DNA of 64,000 nt from Burkholderia seminalis DSM 23518 (lineage in GTDB: Bacteria > Pseudomonadota > Gammaproteobacteria > Burkholderiales > Burkholderiaceae). The translations under genes were made by a program, and so were the position numbers. Shown here piece by piece: positions 9,974-19,407 of this stretch. The stretch spans positions 62,001 to 126,000 of the forward strand of contig NZ_CADFDK010000002.1 of the NCBI RefSeq assembly GCF_902832885.1. The letters run 5' to 3'. The stretch's first letter is position 1; each line of letters opens with the position of its first letter. The notes under the pieces were generated by a model, which was given only the letters and a program-made list of their open reading frames with translations, did not search any database and was not told the DNA's origin.

Positions 9974-10297
9974 TTACGGCTTCACGGTCGCCACCGCCGG
10001 CGTGCCCGCTTCCGTAGCCGGTGCGCCGTTCGATCCGTAGGCCGCCTCGGCGTGCTCGCGTTCGGCGAGGCGCTTGGCGGCCAGGCGTTCCTGCGCGGCG
10101 ACGATGTCGCCCGGATAGTTGTCACCGTCGGCGGCAACCGGCACGTAGCCGACCGATTCGAGGTCGAACAGCTCCTGACGGACCTGGGCGCGCGTGAGCG
10201 TCGAGTGAGACGACTGCGCGTACGACACGGCCGGCGCGGCGAGTAGAGCGGTGGCGGTAGCGGCGACGGCGGCGATGGTGACGATGACGGATTTCAC
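9974..10297 (-). CDS. DUF4148 domain-containing secreted protein
   Basis: A 107-residue exported protein with a signal peptide ending near VSYAQS, then the segment STLTRAQVRQELFDLESVGYVP that marks the DUF4148 family common in Burkholderiales. I start it at a GTG at 10297 (VKSVIVTIAAVAA) because GAGGAA lies just upstream. An in-frame ATG at 10360 would bury the signal peptide behind 21 residues. The alanine-rich tail is normal for the family. The function is unknown, and Burkholderia genomes carry many paralogues. Confidence 0.88.
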   Translation of the reverse strand: MKSVIVTIAAVAATATALLAAPAVSYAQSSHSTLTRAQVRQELFDLESVGYVPVAADGDNYPGDIVAAQERLAAKRLAEREHAEAAYGSNGAPATEAGTPAVATVKP

Positions 10298-10450
10298 GGT
10301 TTCCTCAGACGGTTTCGTTACGGTCCTGCACGCATTCGCTTGGCTGAACCGACGATGCAAGTTTAGGAACCCGCACCGCCCGGATAAATGGAGAATCCGT
10401 TCCAGCAGTGTTTCAGAACGAGTAAGAATGAGCCGCGCGGCGCCGGCGCG

Positions 10451-12835
10451 TCAGTCGCCGAACAATTGCCCCTGCCCCGAGATCACGCGCTCGAAATCGT
10501 CCCGCAGGAACGGCAGGATCGCGTCGGCGACGGGCTGGAGCTGGCGGCTCAGGTAGAACGCATAGTCGATCGGCGAGCGCATCGTTTCGAGCGGCTCGGG
10601 GCCGGCCGTCGTCATCACGTAGCTGATCCAGCCGCCGCGCTGATACTGCAGCGGCCGGCCCTGCGCGTGGTTGAACTCGTCGGCGATCCGCGCGGCGCGC
10701 ACGTGCGGCGGCACATTGCGTTCGTATTCGCGCAGCGGCCGGCGCACGCGCTTGCGGTAGACGAGCTGGTCGTCGAATTCGCCGGCCAGTGTGCGCCGCA
10801 CGTAGTCGCGGATGAAATCCTGGTACGGCTCGCGCCGGAACACGCGCCGGTACAGCTCGCGCTGGAACTGCTGCGCGAGCGGCGTCCAGTCGGTGCGTAC
10901 CGTCTCAAGCCCTTTGAAGACGAGGTCCTCGCCGCCGCCGGCCGCGGCCGCGAGGCCCGCGTAGCGCTTCTTGCTGCCTTCTTCCGCGCCGCGCACGGTC
11001 GGCATCAGGAAGCGGCGGTAGTGCCGCTCGTACTGCAGTTCCAGCGCGCTGTCGAGCCCGAAGCGGTCGCGCAGGTGCGCCTGCCACCAGCGGTTCACGT
11101 GCCCGACGAGCGCGCGGCCCTTCGCGCCGGCCTCGTCGTCGTCGTGCGCGCGGCCGAGCCACACGAACGTCGAATCGGTATCGCCGTAGATCACTTCGTA
11201 ACCCTGCGCCTCGATCAGCTCGCGCGTGCGGTGCATGATCTCGTGGCCGCGCATCGTGATCGACGACGCGAGGCGCGGGTCGAAGAAGCGGCAACCCGTC
11301 GAGCCGAGCACGCCGTAGAACGAATTCATGATGATCTTCAGTGCCTGCGACAGCGGCGCGTTGCGCTGCCGCTTCGCATCGTCGCGGCCTTCCCATACGC
11401 GGCGCACGACATCGGGCAGGCAATGCGCGGTGCGCGAGAAACGCGCGCCGAGAAAGCCGGGCACCGAGGCGTCGTCGCCGGGGTTCGCGAGTCCTTCGAT
11501 CAGGCCGACCGGATCGATCAGGAACGTGCGGATGATCGACGGATAAAGGCTCTTGTAGTCGAACACGAGCACCGAGTCGTACAGCCCGGGGCGCGAATCC
11601 ATCACGAAGCCGCCGGGGCTGTTCTGTCCCGTCACGTCGCCGAGGTTCGGCGCGACGTAGCCGAGCCGGTGCATGCGCGGCAGGTACAGGTGCGTGAACG
11701 CCGCGACCGAGCCGCCGGTGCGATCGGCCGCGAGGCCCGTGACGCTCGCGCGTTCGAGCGCGAAGGACAGCAGGTCGGCCTTGTCGAAAATACGCGTGAC
11801 GAGCTCGCAGTCCTTCAGGTTGTAGCGTGCGAGCGCCGGCTTGTCGTGATCGAAGCGGCGCTGGATTTCGTCCATCCGCTGGTACGGGTTGTCGATCGAC
11901 TTGCCTTCGCCGAGCAGCGCTTGCGACACGTACTCGAGGCTGAACGACGGAAAGGTCCACGTCGCGGATTTCAGCATGTCGATGCCGTCGAGGATCAGCC
12001 GGCCGGCCGCGCCCGCGAAGAAGTGGTCGGGCTGCTGGCCGTGCGCCCGCCAGTCGAGCACGCTGCCGCCGCGCCCGAGCTTCAGCGGGATGCCGTATTG
12101 CTCCGCATGCGCATGCAGGATGCGCAAGTCGAACTGCACGAGGTTCCAGCCGATCACCGCATCGGGATCGTGCGCGTCGAACCATTCGTTGAGCCGCGCG
12201 AGCAGCGCGGGCCGGGTATCGCAGTAGTCGAGGTCGAAATCGAGGGGGCCGGCATCGCCGCTTGCATCGCCGTTGGGCGGGCCGAGCATGTAGACCTGGC
12301 GTTGCCCGCAGCCTTCGAGCGCGATCGAATACAGTTCGCCGTGGACGCTGGTTTCGATGTCGAGCGACACGCAGCGCAGCGTCGGGCGGTAGCCGTCGGC
12401 GGGCTTCAGCTCGGCGACGGTCAGCGTGCCGTCGCGGCCGGGCTGGCCGCGAAACTGCACGGACGCCGTGATGAAGCGCTCCATCGCGTAGCGGTCGGGC
12501 GGCTGCACGTCGGCCTCGTAGACGTCGACGCCGGCGGCGGCCAGGCGCTTCTGGAGCGCGGACAGATGACGGTAGCGCTTGCAATAGAGGCCGACGACCG
12601 GGCGCTGCCGGAAGTCGCGCAGCGCGAGCGGACGCAATTCGGCTTCGCGCTCGCCGGCCAGCGCGCGTTCGGCGAGTGCCTGCTGTTCGGCCGGAATGAA
12701 CGCGACGGCTTCCTGCGGGCGCAAGCGCACGCGGCGCGGACCGTGTTCGGTTGCCAGCCAGAACTCGATCTCGATGCCGGATGCGGTGTCCCGCCAGTGG
12801 CGGGTGAGGATGAAACCCTGCTCGAACGCCGTCAA
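10451..12835 (-). CDS. polB: DNA polymerase II (family B)
   Basis: A 794-residue family B DNA polymerase with 3'-5' proofreading, involved in damage tolerance and replication restart. Exonuclease motifs are SLDIETS (near 158), [11 protein letters not shown] and YNLKDCELV. Polymerase motifs are [10 protein letters not shown] (near 425), [12 protein letters not shown] (near 500) and YGDTDS (near 550). The length matches E. coli PolB. I saw no convincing LexA box in the 149 bases upstream. A small conserved gene lies upstream on the same strand. Confidence 0.96.
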   Translation of the reverse strand: MTAFEQGFILTRHWRDTASGIEIEFWLATEHGPRRVRLRPQEAVAFIPAEQQALAERALAGEREAELRPLALRDFRQRPVVGLYCKRYRHLSALQKRLAAAGVDVYEADVQPPDRYAMERFITASVQFRGQPGRDGTLTVAELKPADGYRPTLRCVSLDIETSVHGELYSIALEGCGQRQVYMLGPPNGDASGDAGPLDFDLDYCDTRPALLARLNEWFDAHDPDAVIGWNLVQFDLRILHAHAEQYGIPLKLGRGGSVLDWRAHGQQPDHFFAGAAGRLILDGIDMLKSATWTFPSFSLEYVSQALLGEGKSIDNPYQRMDEIQRRFDHDKPALARYNLKDCELVTRIFDKADLLSFALERASVTGLAADRTGGSVAAFTHLYLPRMHRLGYVAPNLGDVTGQNSPGGFVMDSRPGLYDSVLVFDYKSLYPSIIRTFLIDPVGLIEGLANPGDDASVPGFLGARFSRTAHCLPDVVRRVWEGRDDAKRQRNAPLSQALKIIMNSFYGVLGSTGCRFFDPRLASSITMRGHEIMHRTRELIEAQGYEVIYGDTDSTFVWLGRAHDDDEAGAKGRALVGHVNRWWQAHLRDRFGLDSALELQYERHYRRFLMPTVRGAEEGSKKRYAGLAAAAGGGEDLVFKGLETVRTDWTPLAQQFQRELYRRVFRREPYQDFIRDYVRRTLAGEFDDQLVYRKRVRRPLREYERNVPPHVRAARIADEFNHAQGRPLQYQRGGWISYVMTTAGPEPLETMRSPIDYAFYLSRQLQPVADAILPFLRDDFERVISGQGQLFGD

Positions 12836-12984
12836 AACGCTTGCTCGTCGTGAATGCCCAGGCGGCGGATTTTAGCGCCTGGCCCGGGTTCACGCTCGCG
12901 CCGGCCGCGCGCGAAGCCGGCAGCGCTCGAACGGTTCGCGTTCCGCGGCGGCGGGTTGCCTGCCCGGTTGCGGATCGTCCGTGC

Positions 12985-13200
12985 TCAACCGAACTGCGCG
13001 CTCAGCCATCCTTTGGCCCATTGGGTCGCGTAGGCGACTGCATCATCGCGCGCATCGAAGCCGGCGAGATCGCCGCTGGCGTGCACTTCCCGTTCATCTC
13101 CGTCCAGGAGAATCGTGGTGATCCGCGCATGCGCGATGTATTCGCCGTCCGCCCTGCGCGGTGTCGGGTCGATCCGGAAACGTGTCGTGTCGAAGCGCAT
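12985..13200 (-). CDS. Small conserved hypothetical protein
   Basis: A 71-residue protein with a clean start (MRFDTTRFRIDPTPRRADGE) and a GFDARDDAVAYATQWAKGWL segment near the C-terminus. It has no signal peptide or membrane helix. The pattern of a short beta-rich N-terminal half and an aromatic amphipathic helix recalls the small single-domain proteins that are abundant in Burkholderia, but I cannot name the family with certainty. It is upstream of polB on the same strand, 149 bases away, and may be independently transcribed. Confidence 0.68.
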   Translation of the reverse strand: MRFDTTRFRIDPTPRRADGEYIAHARITTILLDGDEREVHASGDLAGFDARDDAVAYATQWAKGWLSAQFG

Positions 13201-13654
13201 GGGCGCCTCCCTGTCGGGTTACCGCGAGTGGGCTGGCGCGGGAGGGGGAAGAATGGACCGGCAAACCGGATGCCGCCCGCAGGGAGAGGAGAAAGCCCGC
13301 TGCTCCGGAACTGCTTCGGAGCCACGCTCAAGCGACGGGACAGGAAGGGGGCATCACGGCCGCTCGACGGCGCCGGGGCGATCGGTCGCGGTGAGGGGCC
13401 CGATCGAATTCAAGGAGGGACGCGGCGCAACGCGCCGGAATCGGCCGCCGGTCATCCGTCGCCTCGATCGTACGCCGTTCAATCCGTTTGTATAGCGAAA
13501 TTTCGAGCGGATTTCCGCAGCCGCGACGGGCCTTCGCGCCGCGGCGACGGCATGCACGGCAGCGGTAGCGCGTATAGTGGAGCAAGCGCTGTTCAGTGGT
13601 TCGCGTCGACACGAGCGAGATCGGCAACGTACCTCCGGAAGAAACGGCGTGCCC
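13201..13654. other. Intergenic stretch without a recognised gene
   Basis: About 450 bases between two divergent small genes. I found no frame with convincing coding character. It contains a short hairpin (GCTCCG at 13302 with CGGAGC at 13317) and a TATAGT sequence at 13573 that could be a -10 element for the gene at 13655, but no matching -35. Confidence 0.5.
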
Positions 13655-13939
13655 ATGAAAATCGATCGCAGTGCCATTCCCTGTTATCTCGTCCTGCGTG
13701 CCGGCTGGGCGCCGTACGTATTGAATGAAGATCGCCGGGTGCTTCGCCGCGAGGCGAGCCCGCTGTTGCGGGCGTTTGCACGGTCGCGCGGCCGGTTCGC
13801 GCATGTCGACGGCGTCGCATGGAACATCTTCTCCGACACCGAGGGTCTGTCGGCGATCGAGCGTCGCGAGACCGCGTTCTTCGCGTTGATCAACGGTACC
13901 GAAACCGAACATCAGTTGCGCTTGCTGGCGTCCCTCTGA
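13655..13939 (+). CDS. Small hypothetical protein
   Basis: A 94-residue protein of unknown function. I prefer the ATG at 13655 ([20 protein letters not shown]) over an in-frame GTG at 13577, because GGAAG precedes it and the extra 26 residues look like translated leader. It is soluble, with no signal peptide and no motif I recognise. It lies upstream of the cold-shock gene on the same strand, but that gene has its own promoter, so the two are probably separate transcripts. Confidence 0.62.
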   Translation: MKIDRSAIPCYLVLRAGWAPYVLNEDRRVLRREASPLLRAFARSRGRFAHVDGVAWNIFSDTEGLSAIERRETAFFALINGTETEHQLRLLASL

Positions 13940-13998
13940 GCGTGTCGTCGGGACGGTGCGAACGACGGCCGCGCGTTCTGCCCCTCGACCGAAAGCGC

Positions 13999-14027
13999 TT
14001 GACACACCTGTTGACGAGGCGTACTGT
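13999..14027 (+). promoter_or_regulatory. Sigma70-type promoter of the cold-shock gene
   Basis: TTGACA at 13999-14004 and TACTGT at 14022-14027 are separated by exactly 17 bases. Transcription would start near 14034 and give a leader of about 140 nucleotides before the cold-shock start codon. A long structured leader is usual for cspA-type mRNAs and is associated with cold-dependent translation. This is a sequence prediction only. Confidence 0.6.
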
Positions 14028-14174
14028 CGGCCGCGTAAGTATTCAAGAAGCGCGATTGCTGCTCATCATCGACCGCAGCCTGCGGTATTCGTTGTCCTCT
14101 CCCTCCTTGATTATTTTTTTGTGTCCGCGTCTTTTCGGATGCGTGCGCTCGTCCATACTTTCAGGAGATCTAAC

Positions 14175-14378
14175 ATGGATAACGGTACCGTCAAGTGGTT
14201 CAACGACAGCAAGGGTTTCGGCTTCATCACGCCCGACAGCGGCGGCGACGATCTGTTCGCCCACTTCTCCGAGATTCGCGGTGAGGGCTTCAAGACGCTC
14301 GCCGAGGGCCAGAAGGTCAGCTACGAGACGAAGACGGGCCCCAAGGGCCTGCAGGCAGCGAACATCACCCCGCTGTAA
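14175..14378 (+). CDS. Cold-shock protein, CspA family
   Basis: A 67-residue OB-fold RNA/DNA-binding protein. RNP1 (KGFGFIT) and RNP2 (LFAHFS) motifs are both present after [12 protein letters not shown], and the length equals that of CspA-type proteins. The ATG at 14175 is preceded by AGGAGA and is the only start giving a normal family N-terminus. It acts as an RNA chaperone under cold or growth-phase stress. The upstream leader of about 140 bases is T-rich in places and probably structured. Confidence 0.96.
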   Translation: MDNGTVKWFNDSKGFGFITPDSGGDDLFAHFSEIRGEGFKTLAEGQKVSYETKTGPKGLQAANITPL

Positions 14379-15041
14379 TTCATTGCCCGGGTGCGTCAGC
14401 ATCGTTCATGAGGCGGCGCGTCGTCGCCGCTTCACGGGTGACGCACCGCCGTCGAACTCGCGCGCATGCCGATCCCGGGCATGCATCGCCGTGCGCGTGT
14501 TCGGCCGCGCGCGCGATTTGACGCGTCACGCTCATCGGATCGCGCAAGCGGTGCGGCAGGAGAACCCGCATGACCCGAAGTCAGTCCCGCAGCAACAAGC
14601 CGCCGCCGCGCGCCAAGCCGGCCATCATGCTGCCCAGGCTCGGCACCGCATTGAACTGGGTGCCGCCCAAACCCGCCGCACTCACGAAATCGCGCCCGAA
14701 GAAGCGCTTGCCGGCGCCGTAATCGCGATCCGGATCGGATGGCGCGGCGAGTGTCGGCTTCGTGGCCGGACACCGTGTGCCGTCCGGCTGCACCCGCGCG
14801 CCTGGTCGCGCGCAACCCGGAATTAGTTGGGCGTCCGACAAACGATGCGCGTATGATGGGTTCATTCGAGCCGGCATCCGCCCACCGGCCGCTCGCCCCT
14901 CCCAATACCCGCTTGCTGCATCGCCCCGCCTCCGCGCTGCAACGTTGTCCCATTCACCCTACCTGCCCGCCCCGCAACGGGGATGCAGGCCGGATGTGTT
15001 CGCCCATGCGATGCGCCGTGGCCGAACGCCAGGAGTTCGTC
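14379..15041. other. Long intergenic stretch, no gene called
   Basis: About 660 bases between the cold-shock gene and the next small gene. A minus-strand frame at 14581-14877 could encode 98 residues ending GGGLLLRD, but it shows no family resemblance or strong ribosome binding site, so I do not call it. No clear terminator with a T-run follows the cold-shock gene. Confidence 0.4.
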
Positions 15042-15326
15042 ATGAGCATGCATATCTACCGTGGATTCGAGATTTATCCACTGATTTACCCTCACGTGCC
15101 GGCGCCCAATGGCAGCCCGCACAACTACGATGCCGGTTTCGACGCGGCGGTCAAGATTTGCCTTCGCGGCACCGACGATACGCTGACCCGCAGCCAGACT
15201 TTCATGGTGCGTGAGCGTCGCCCGTTCGACAACGCCGGCGACGCGCGTCGCGCTTCGCTGCGCTTCGCCGAGAGCATCATCGACAGCAATCGCGACAAAC
15301 AGGATTTCTTCGCCGCCTCGCTTTGA
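15042..15326 (+). CDS. Small conserved hypothetical protein
   Basis: A 94-residue soluble protein starting MSMHIYRGFEIYPLIYPHVP, with AGGAG 7 bases before the ATG. The IYRGFEI opening and the later DARRASLRFAESIIDSN helix suggest a small alpha/beta single-domain protein of a kind found in several copies in Burkholderia genomes. No catalytic motif is visible. It heads a same-strand run of small genes (15374, rpsU, 15853) and may be co-expressed with them. Confidence 0.72.
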   Translation: MSMHIYRGFEIYPLIYPHVPAPNGSPHNYDAGFDAAVKICLRGTDDTLTRSQTFMVRERRPFDNAGDARRASLRFAESIIDSNRDKQDFFAASL

Positions 15327-15373
15327 TGCGACGCGGTCGGGCAATGCAATGCGTGATGAATTCGGAGAGCGAA

Positions 15374-15583
15374 ATGATTGTCGATGAACTGCTTGGATTG
15401 ATCGGACGACGCGAGGTGACGTGGACGGGCACGGCCGTGCCTGCCGGAGTCGCCGATTCGGCGCTGTGCCATCAGCAGGAACTGCAGATGTTCGCGGCGG
15501 TACGCGCACTGTCGATCGGAGCCGGATATTCGGAATTCGAGTCGGACGGGATCGCGAGTGCCGTCATGACACGGCTTGGCTAG
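15374..15583 (+). CDS. Small hypothetical protein
   Basis: A 69-residue protein starting MIVDELLGLIGRREVTWTG. The ATG at 15374 has a GGAGAGC ribosome binding site, which in-frame starts at 15323 and 15356 lack. No signal peptide, membrane helix or known motif is visible. It lies 47 bases after the preceding small gene and 47 before rpsU. Confidence 0.55.
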   Translation: MIVDELLGLIGRREVTWTGTAVPAGVADSALCHQQELQMFAAVRALSIGAGYSEFESDGIASAVMTRLG

Positions 15584-15630
15584 TTTTGCGTTCCCCCTTT
15601 CCCTTTTCCTTTCCCTGAAACAGGACCCTG

Positions 15631-15843
15631 ATGACAACCATTACGCTGAAGGTCAACGAACCGATCGATGTCGCGCTGCGGCGATTCCGCCGCGGCATCG
15701 AGAAAACCGGGCTGATCCGGGAGCTGCGCAGTCGCACCGGCTATGAAAAGCCGACGACCGAACGCAAGCGGAAAAAGGCCAGCGCCGTGGCCAGGCAGCG
15801 CCTGCGTGCGAAGCGCATGCTGCCGCCGCGCAAAATGTACTAG
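15631..15843 (+). CDS. rpsU: 30S ribosomal protein S21
   Basis: A 70-residue basic protein that matches bS21 over its whole length: [21 protein letters not shown] at the start, then [14 protein letters not shown] and a basic tail. bS21 sits near the anti-Shine-Dalgarno region of 16S rRNA and affects initiation. Burkholderia commonly carry more than one S21 gene. This one is not next to dnaG or rpoD, and its neighbours are small hypothetical genes and a cold-shock gene, so it may be a conditionally used paralogue. That last point is inference. Confidence 0.95.
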   Translation: MTTITLKVNEPIDVALRRFRRGIEKTGLIRELRSRTGYEKPTTERKRKKASAVARQRLRAKRMLPPRKMY

Positions 15844-15852
15844 GAGAACATC

Positions 15853-16059
15853 GTGTACAACATGCCGGCCGAGGCACCCCCGTTCTTCCCGTTGACGAAA
15901 TGTGAAGTCGATCTCGATCGGCAGAAGGACATGGTGACACTGCTGCCGAGCTTCTATGCGTTCGGATGCGAGTACACCAGCCGCGGTTTTCTGATCGGGC
16001 GGGACGATGCGTTCAAGCTGATCGCCGCGCTCGAGAAGGCGCTCAGCGTTCAGGGGTGA
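15853..16059 (+). CDS. Small hypothetical protein, GTG start
   Basis: A 68-residue protein read from a GTG at 15853, with AGGAGAAC overlapping the rpsU stop codon upstream, so it is probably translated from the rpsU transcript. The sequence (PAEAPPFFPLTKCEVDLDRQ, then FLIGRDDAFKLIAALEKAL) has no motif I recognise. The tight 9-base spacing to rpsU and the strong ribosome binding site are the main support for it. Confidence 0.62.
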   Translation: MYNMPAEAPPFFPLTKCEVDLDRQKDMVTLLPSFYAFGCEYTSRGFLIGRDDAFKLIAALEKALSVQG

Positions 16060-16556
16060 GGTGGGTTTGATTCGCTGTGGGCACCAGTAACGAATAGATG
16101 GACGATGCATATCCCGACCCCGATACGTCGATCTGCGCCATTAGGGCGTACGGGGCAGGGATCGCCGCTCGGGCGTTATGTGGCCTGATGAGCGACGGCA
16201 GGCAGGTGTTGTCGTGCAAGGGCCGGAGCCCTTCGGGCTGGAATATCTGGCGACTTGCAGTTTTTCGGCGACGTGCGATGCAGTACGCGTGGCATCGGCG
16301 GGCCGCAACAGTCAGCGACACATGATGACTGTGCGTTGCTTCTGCGTGATGTATTCGTCTGTGGCGAATTCGATCGCGGCGTAATCTGGTCTTGCGGTCA
16401 ATGCGTTTCGCCGTTGGATTTATATTACCAAATGCATTCACATGCATGACTTAATGATTACGGTTTTCAATTGTTTGAATTCCACCCGATTGACGTCACA
16501 GAATCGTCATTCGTAGAATCACAGATCAAGAACAACATAATTCTGAGAGAGGCGCT
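16060..16556. other. AT-richer intergenic region upstream of vgrG
   Basis: About 500 bases with no convincing coding frame. GC content falls toward the right end, marking the left edge of the type VI secretion island. The only element I can support is the promoter described at 16490-16519. Confidence 0.5.
16490..16519 (+). promoter_or_regulatory. Candidate sigma70 promoter of vgrG
   Basis: TTGACG at 16490-16495 and TAGAAT at 16514-16519 are separated by 18 bases. The predicted start near 16526 leaves a leader of about 30 bases before the vgrG ATG. The -35 overlaps the palindrome TGACGTCA. Spacing and position are good, but there is no experimental support. Confidence 0.45.
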
Positions 16557-19404
16557 ATGGATGCGCACAGCATGATCGGGGCAATCACGGGAGGGCTGGC
16601 CCAGCAGGAACGGCTTCTCAAGCTCGATACACCGCTTGGCAGCAACGTTTTGATCCCGCACCGGGTGTTCGGACAGTCCCGCATCGGTCGAGATTACCTG
16701 TTCATGATCGACTGCGTGTCGACATCGAACGATGTTCAGCTCAAGACACTGATTTCGCAGCCGATCACGCTGTGGGTCCAGCAGACCGACAAAACCTATC
16801 TTCCTCACCACGGCTATGTGCATACCGCGAGAAAACTCGGTGTGGACGGCGGCCTCGCTTGCTACCAGCTCAGTTTTTCATCGTGGCTGCATTTCCTGAA
16901 ATTTCGCCGCGACCAGCGTCACTGGCAAGACAAAAGCGTCGACGCGATCATTACCGAGGTATTCAATGATCATCCGCAGGCGCGCGGAATGTATCGCTTT
17001 GAATTATCGCAACCGCTACCCTCACGCTCCTACTGCCGCCAGGATGAAACCGACTGGAATTTCGTGCACCGGCTCCTCGAATCCGAGGGCTTGTACGGTA
17101 TCTGGAAGCAGGCTCAGGATGGAAAGTCGCATACACTGGTGATTACCGATCGTCTTCAGGCGCTCGAGCCGCTTGCGCCTCCGACAGTCGATTTTTCCCG
17201 CGCGAGCGTTCATGGTGAAGTGAACGCCCTTACGCAGTGGGCCGGAACCCGGACACTGCAGTCCGTCCTGTTGTCGACGCGAACGTTCGACTACAAGAGT
17301 CCGGCCACGCCGGCCAATCCGAAGGCGACTTCGATTCCCACGATGGCCAATCAGGGCGATCTCCCGTCGCAGGCCGAGGTGTATGAATACACGGGCGGCT
17401 ATACGTACCCCGAACAGGAGCGTGGCGACCATCTCAGCAAGATCCGCATGGAGGAATGGGAGTCGCAGGCCAAACGCTATGACGGCGTCGGCGGGGTGCG
17501 CCGCATCGATGCGGGACGGCGGTTCACGCTGACCGGACATCCCGAGCATGATCAGGACGCGGCCGACCATCGAGAGTTCGCGGTGATCGACGTCGAGTGG
17601 ATCATCGTCAACAACATCCCGCTTTCCGGGCACGAAGCGAATTACCCGCATAGTCTCTATCAGGCAGTGAAGCAGGCCGATGCGGACGACACCGAGAAGC
17701 TGTTCACCGTGTCGCATGTCGACGGCTCGGCGGGCTTCTATCGCGTTGCGATCGAAGCGCAACGCACGTCGGTCCCGTATCACAGCCCCCTCGAACACAA
17801 AAAGCCCGAAGCAAAGCTCGAATCGGCCATCGTTGCCGGTCCGAAGGGGGCGCAGGCGTATACCGACGACCTGAACCGGATCAAGGTGCTGTTCATCTGG
17901 GATCGGCACAACGAAGGCGACGAGCGGGCGTCGTGCTGGGTGCGCGTCGCGCAATCCGATACCGGCGACGGTTATGGCGGCGTTCATATGCCGCGCGCGG
18001 GCGAAGAACTGCTGATTGGCCATATCGGGAACGACATCGATCGTCCGATTGCACTACATCGGGTATACAACGGGGGCGTAAAGCCACGATGGCATTCGAA
18101 TGCCCTGTTGTCGGGTTACCGGTCCCAGGAGTTCTCGGGGAGCGGTTACAACCAGATGGTGATGGACGATTCGACGGGCCAGAACCGCGTGCACCTGTAC
18201 AGCAGCAGTTCGAACGCGGCGTTGCACCTGGGCTACCTGATCGACCAGACCGACAACACGCGCGGCAGCTATCTGGGCAAGGGCTTCGATCTGAGTTCGG
18301 AGGCCTATGGCGCGCTACGGGCAGGGCGAGGGCTGTTCGTGACGACACACCCGGTCGCCGGCCAGCCGCTTGATACCACCTTGGCGACGCGTCAATTGAA
18401 CGGTTCGGTGAATATGCTCGACGGCCTGTCGCAAGCGAGCGAGACGTCGACGGCGGAAAGCCTGAAGGACGGCCACGACACCTTCAAGGCATTCGCCGAT
18501 GCGACGCAGCACCACGAATCAGGGGCGACGGGCGGAGGGGGGGGTGACAGCGGGTGGAGGGACGGGCGATGCCGGCGCGTTCAAGCTGCCCGTGATCCTG
18601 GTTGCGGCACCTGCCGGCATCGGCCTGTCGACGCAGAAGTCGACACACGTAGCAGCCGATGAGCATGTCAATATCGTTAGCGGGCAAAGCACGCACGTTG
18701 CCACCGGCAAGTCACTCGTTGCCAGCATTACGGAGAAACTGAGCCTGTTCGTGCAGAATGCCGGGATGAAGCTGTTTGCGGCAAAAGGGAAAATCGAGGT
18801 CCAGACTCACGCGGACAACGTCGAGGTGACAGCGCAGAAGTCACTATTGCTGGCATCTGTTACCGAGAAGGTCCACGCATCGGCACAGCAGGAAATCCTG
18901 CTGACGTCCGGCGGTGCGTACATCCGTCTCAAAGGCGGCGATATCGAGATTCATGCGCCGGGCAAGATCGACGTGAAGGGTGCGCAGCATGCGTTCAGTG
19001 GTCCGACGAGCATGGACGTGACCAATCCGGCGTTCAAGGACTTGCCGACGCGTCGGTTGATGCTGAATACGATGGCTTCGCCGTCTGCCACCGGTGTCGT
19101 TCCGGTCGGCATGCCTTACAAGCTCTATGCGGACGGGGCGCTGGTCAAACAGGGCGTATTCGACAAGACGGGGCAGTTGCCGATCGATCACCAGGTCACC
19201 ACGCAGAAGTACACGCTGGAGATGGCGAACGGGGTGAGGCATGAGATTCCGGTGCCGGGCGAGTATCGCGATGCGGCGAACGGGAAACTCGCCAATCAGG
19301 GGTTTCAGTTCCTCGAGAGTTCGCCCGAGGACGAAGTTGCTCCCGATCGGGCTGTCCACCGACAACAGTACAACGATCTGCTGAATCCTTCTTCGGACGC
19401 ATAG
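16557..19404 (+). CDS. vgrG: Type VI secretion tip protein VgrG, frameshifted at a G8 tract
   Basis: VgrG forms the trimeric spike of the type VI secretion tail and carries effectors out. The first frame (16557-18662, 701 residues) has the gp27/gp5-like region starting MDAHSMIGAITGGLAQQERL, the DLNRIKVLFIWDRHNEGDE OB-fold segment and the YRSQEFSGSGYNQMVMDD stretch. The second frame (from before 18537 to 19404) carries the DUF2345-type beta-helix, APAGIGLSTQKSTHVAADEH onward. The frames meet at eight Gs (18537-18544). With seven Gs they would form one 948-residue protein, a normal VgrG-DUF2345 length. As written, translation stops at 18662. The effector gene follows 3 bases after the stop. Confidence 0.85.
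18537..18544 (+). repeat. G8 homopolymer at the vgrG frameshift
   Basis: Eight consecutive Gs lie exactly where the vgrG reading frame must shift to keep its C-terminal domain. Seven Gs would restore the frame. Such tracts are prone to slippage in replication and are also frequent sites of sequencing error, and the sequence alone cannot separate the two. Confidence 0.85.
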
Positions 19405-19407
19405 CTC

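Noticed and set aside
10388-12853. 820-codon plus-strand frame opposite polB
   Set aside because: Arg/Ala/Glu-rich shadow frame with no family features; polB motifs on the minus strand are unambiguous.
14581-14877. Minus-strand 98-codon frame in the gap after the cold-shock gene
   Set aside because: No good ribosome binding site or family resemblance; too weak to call.
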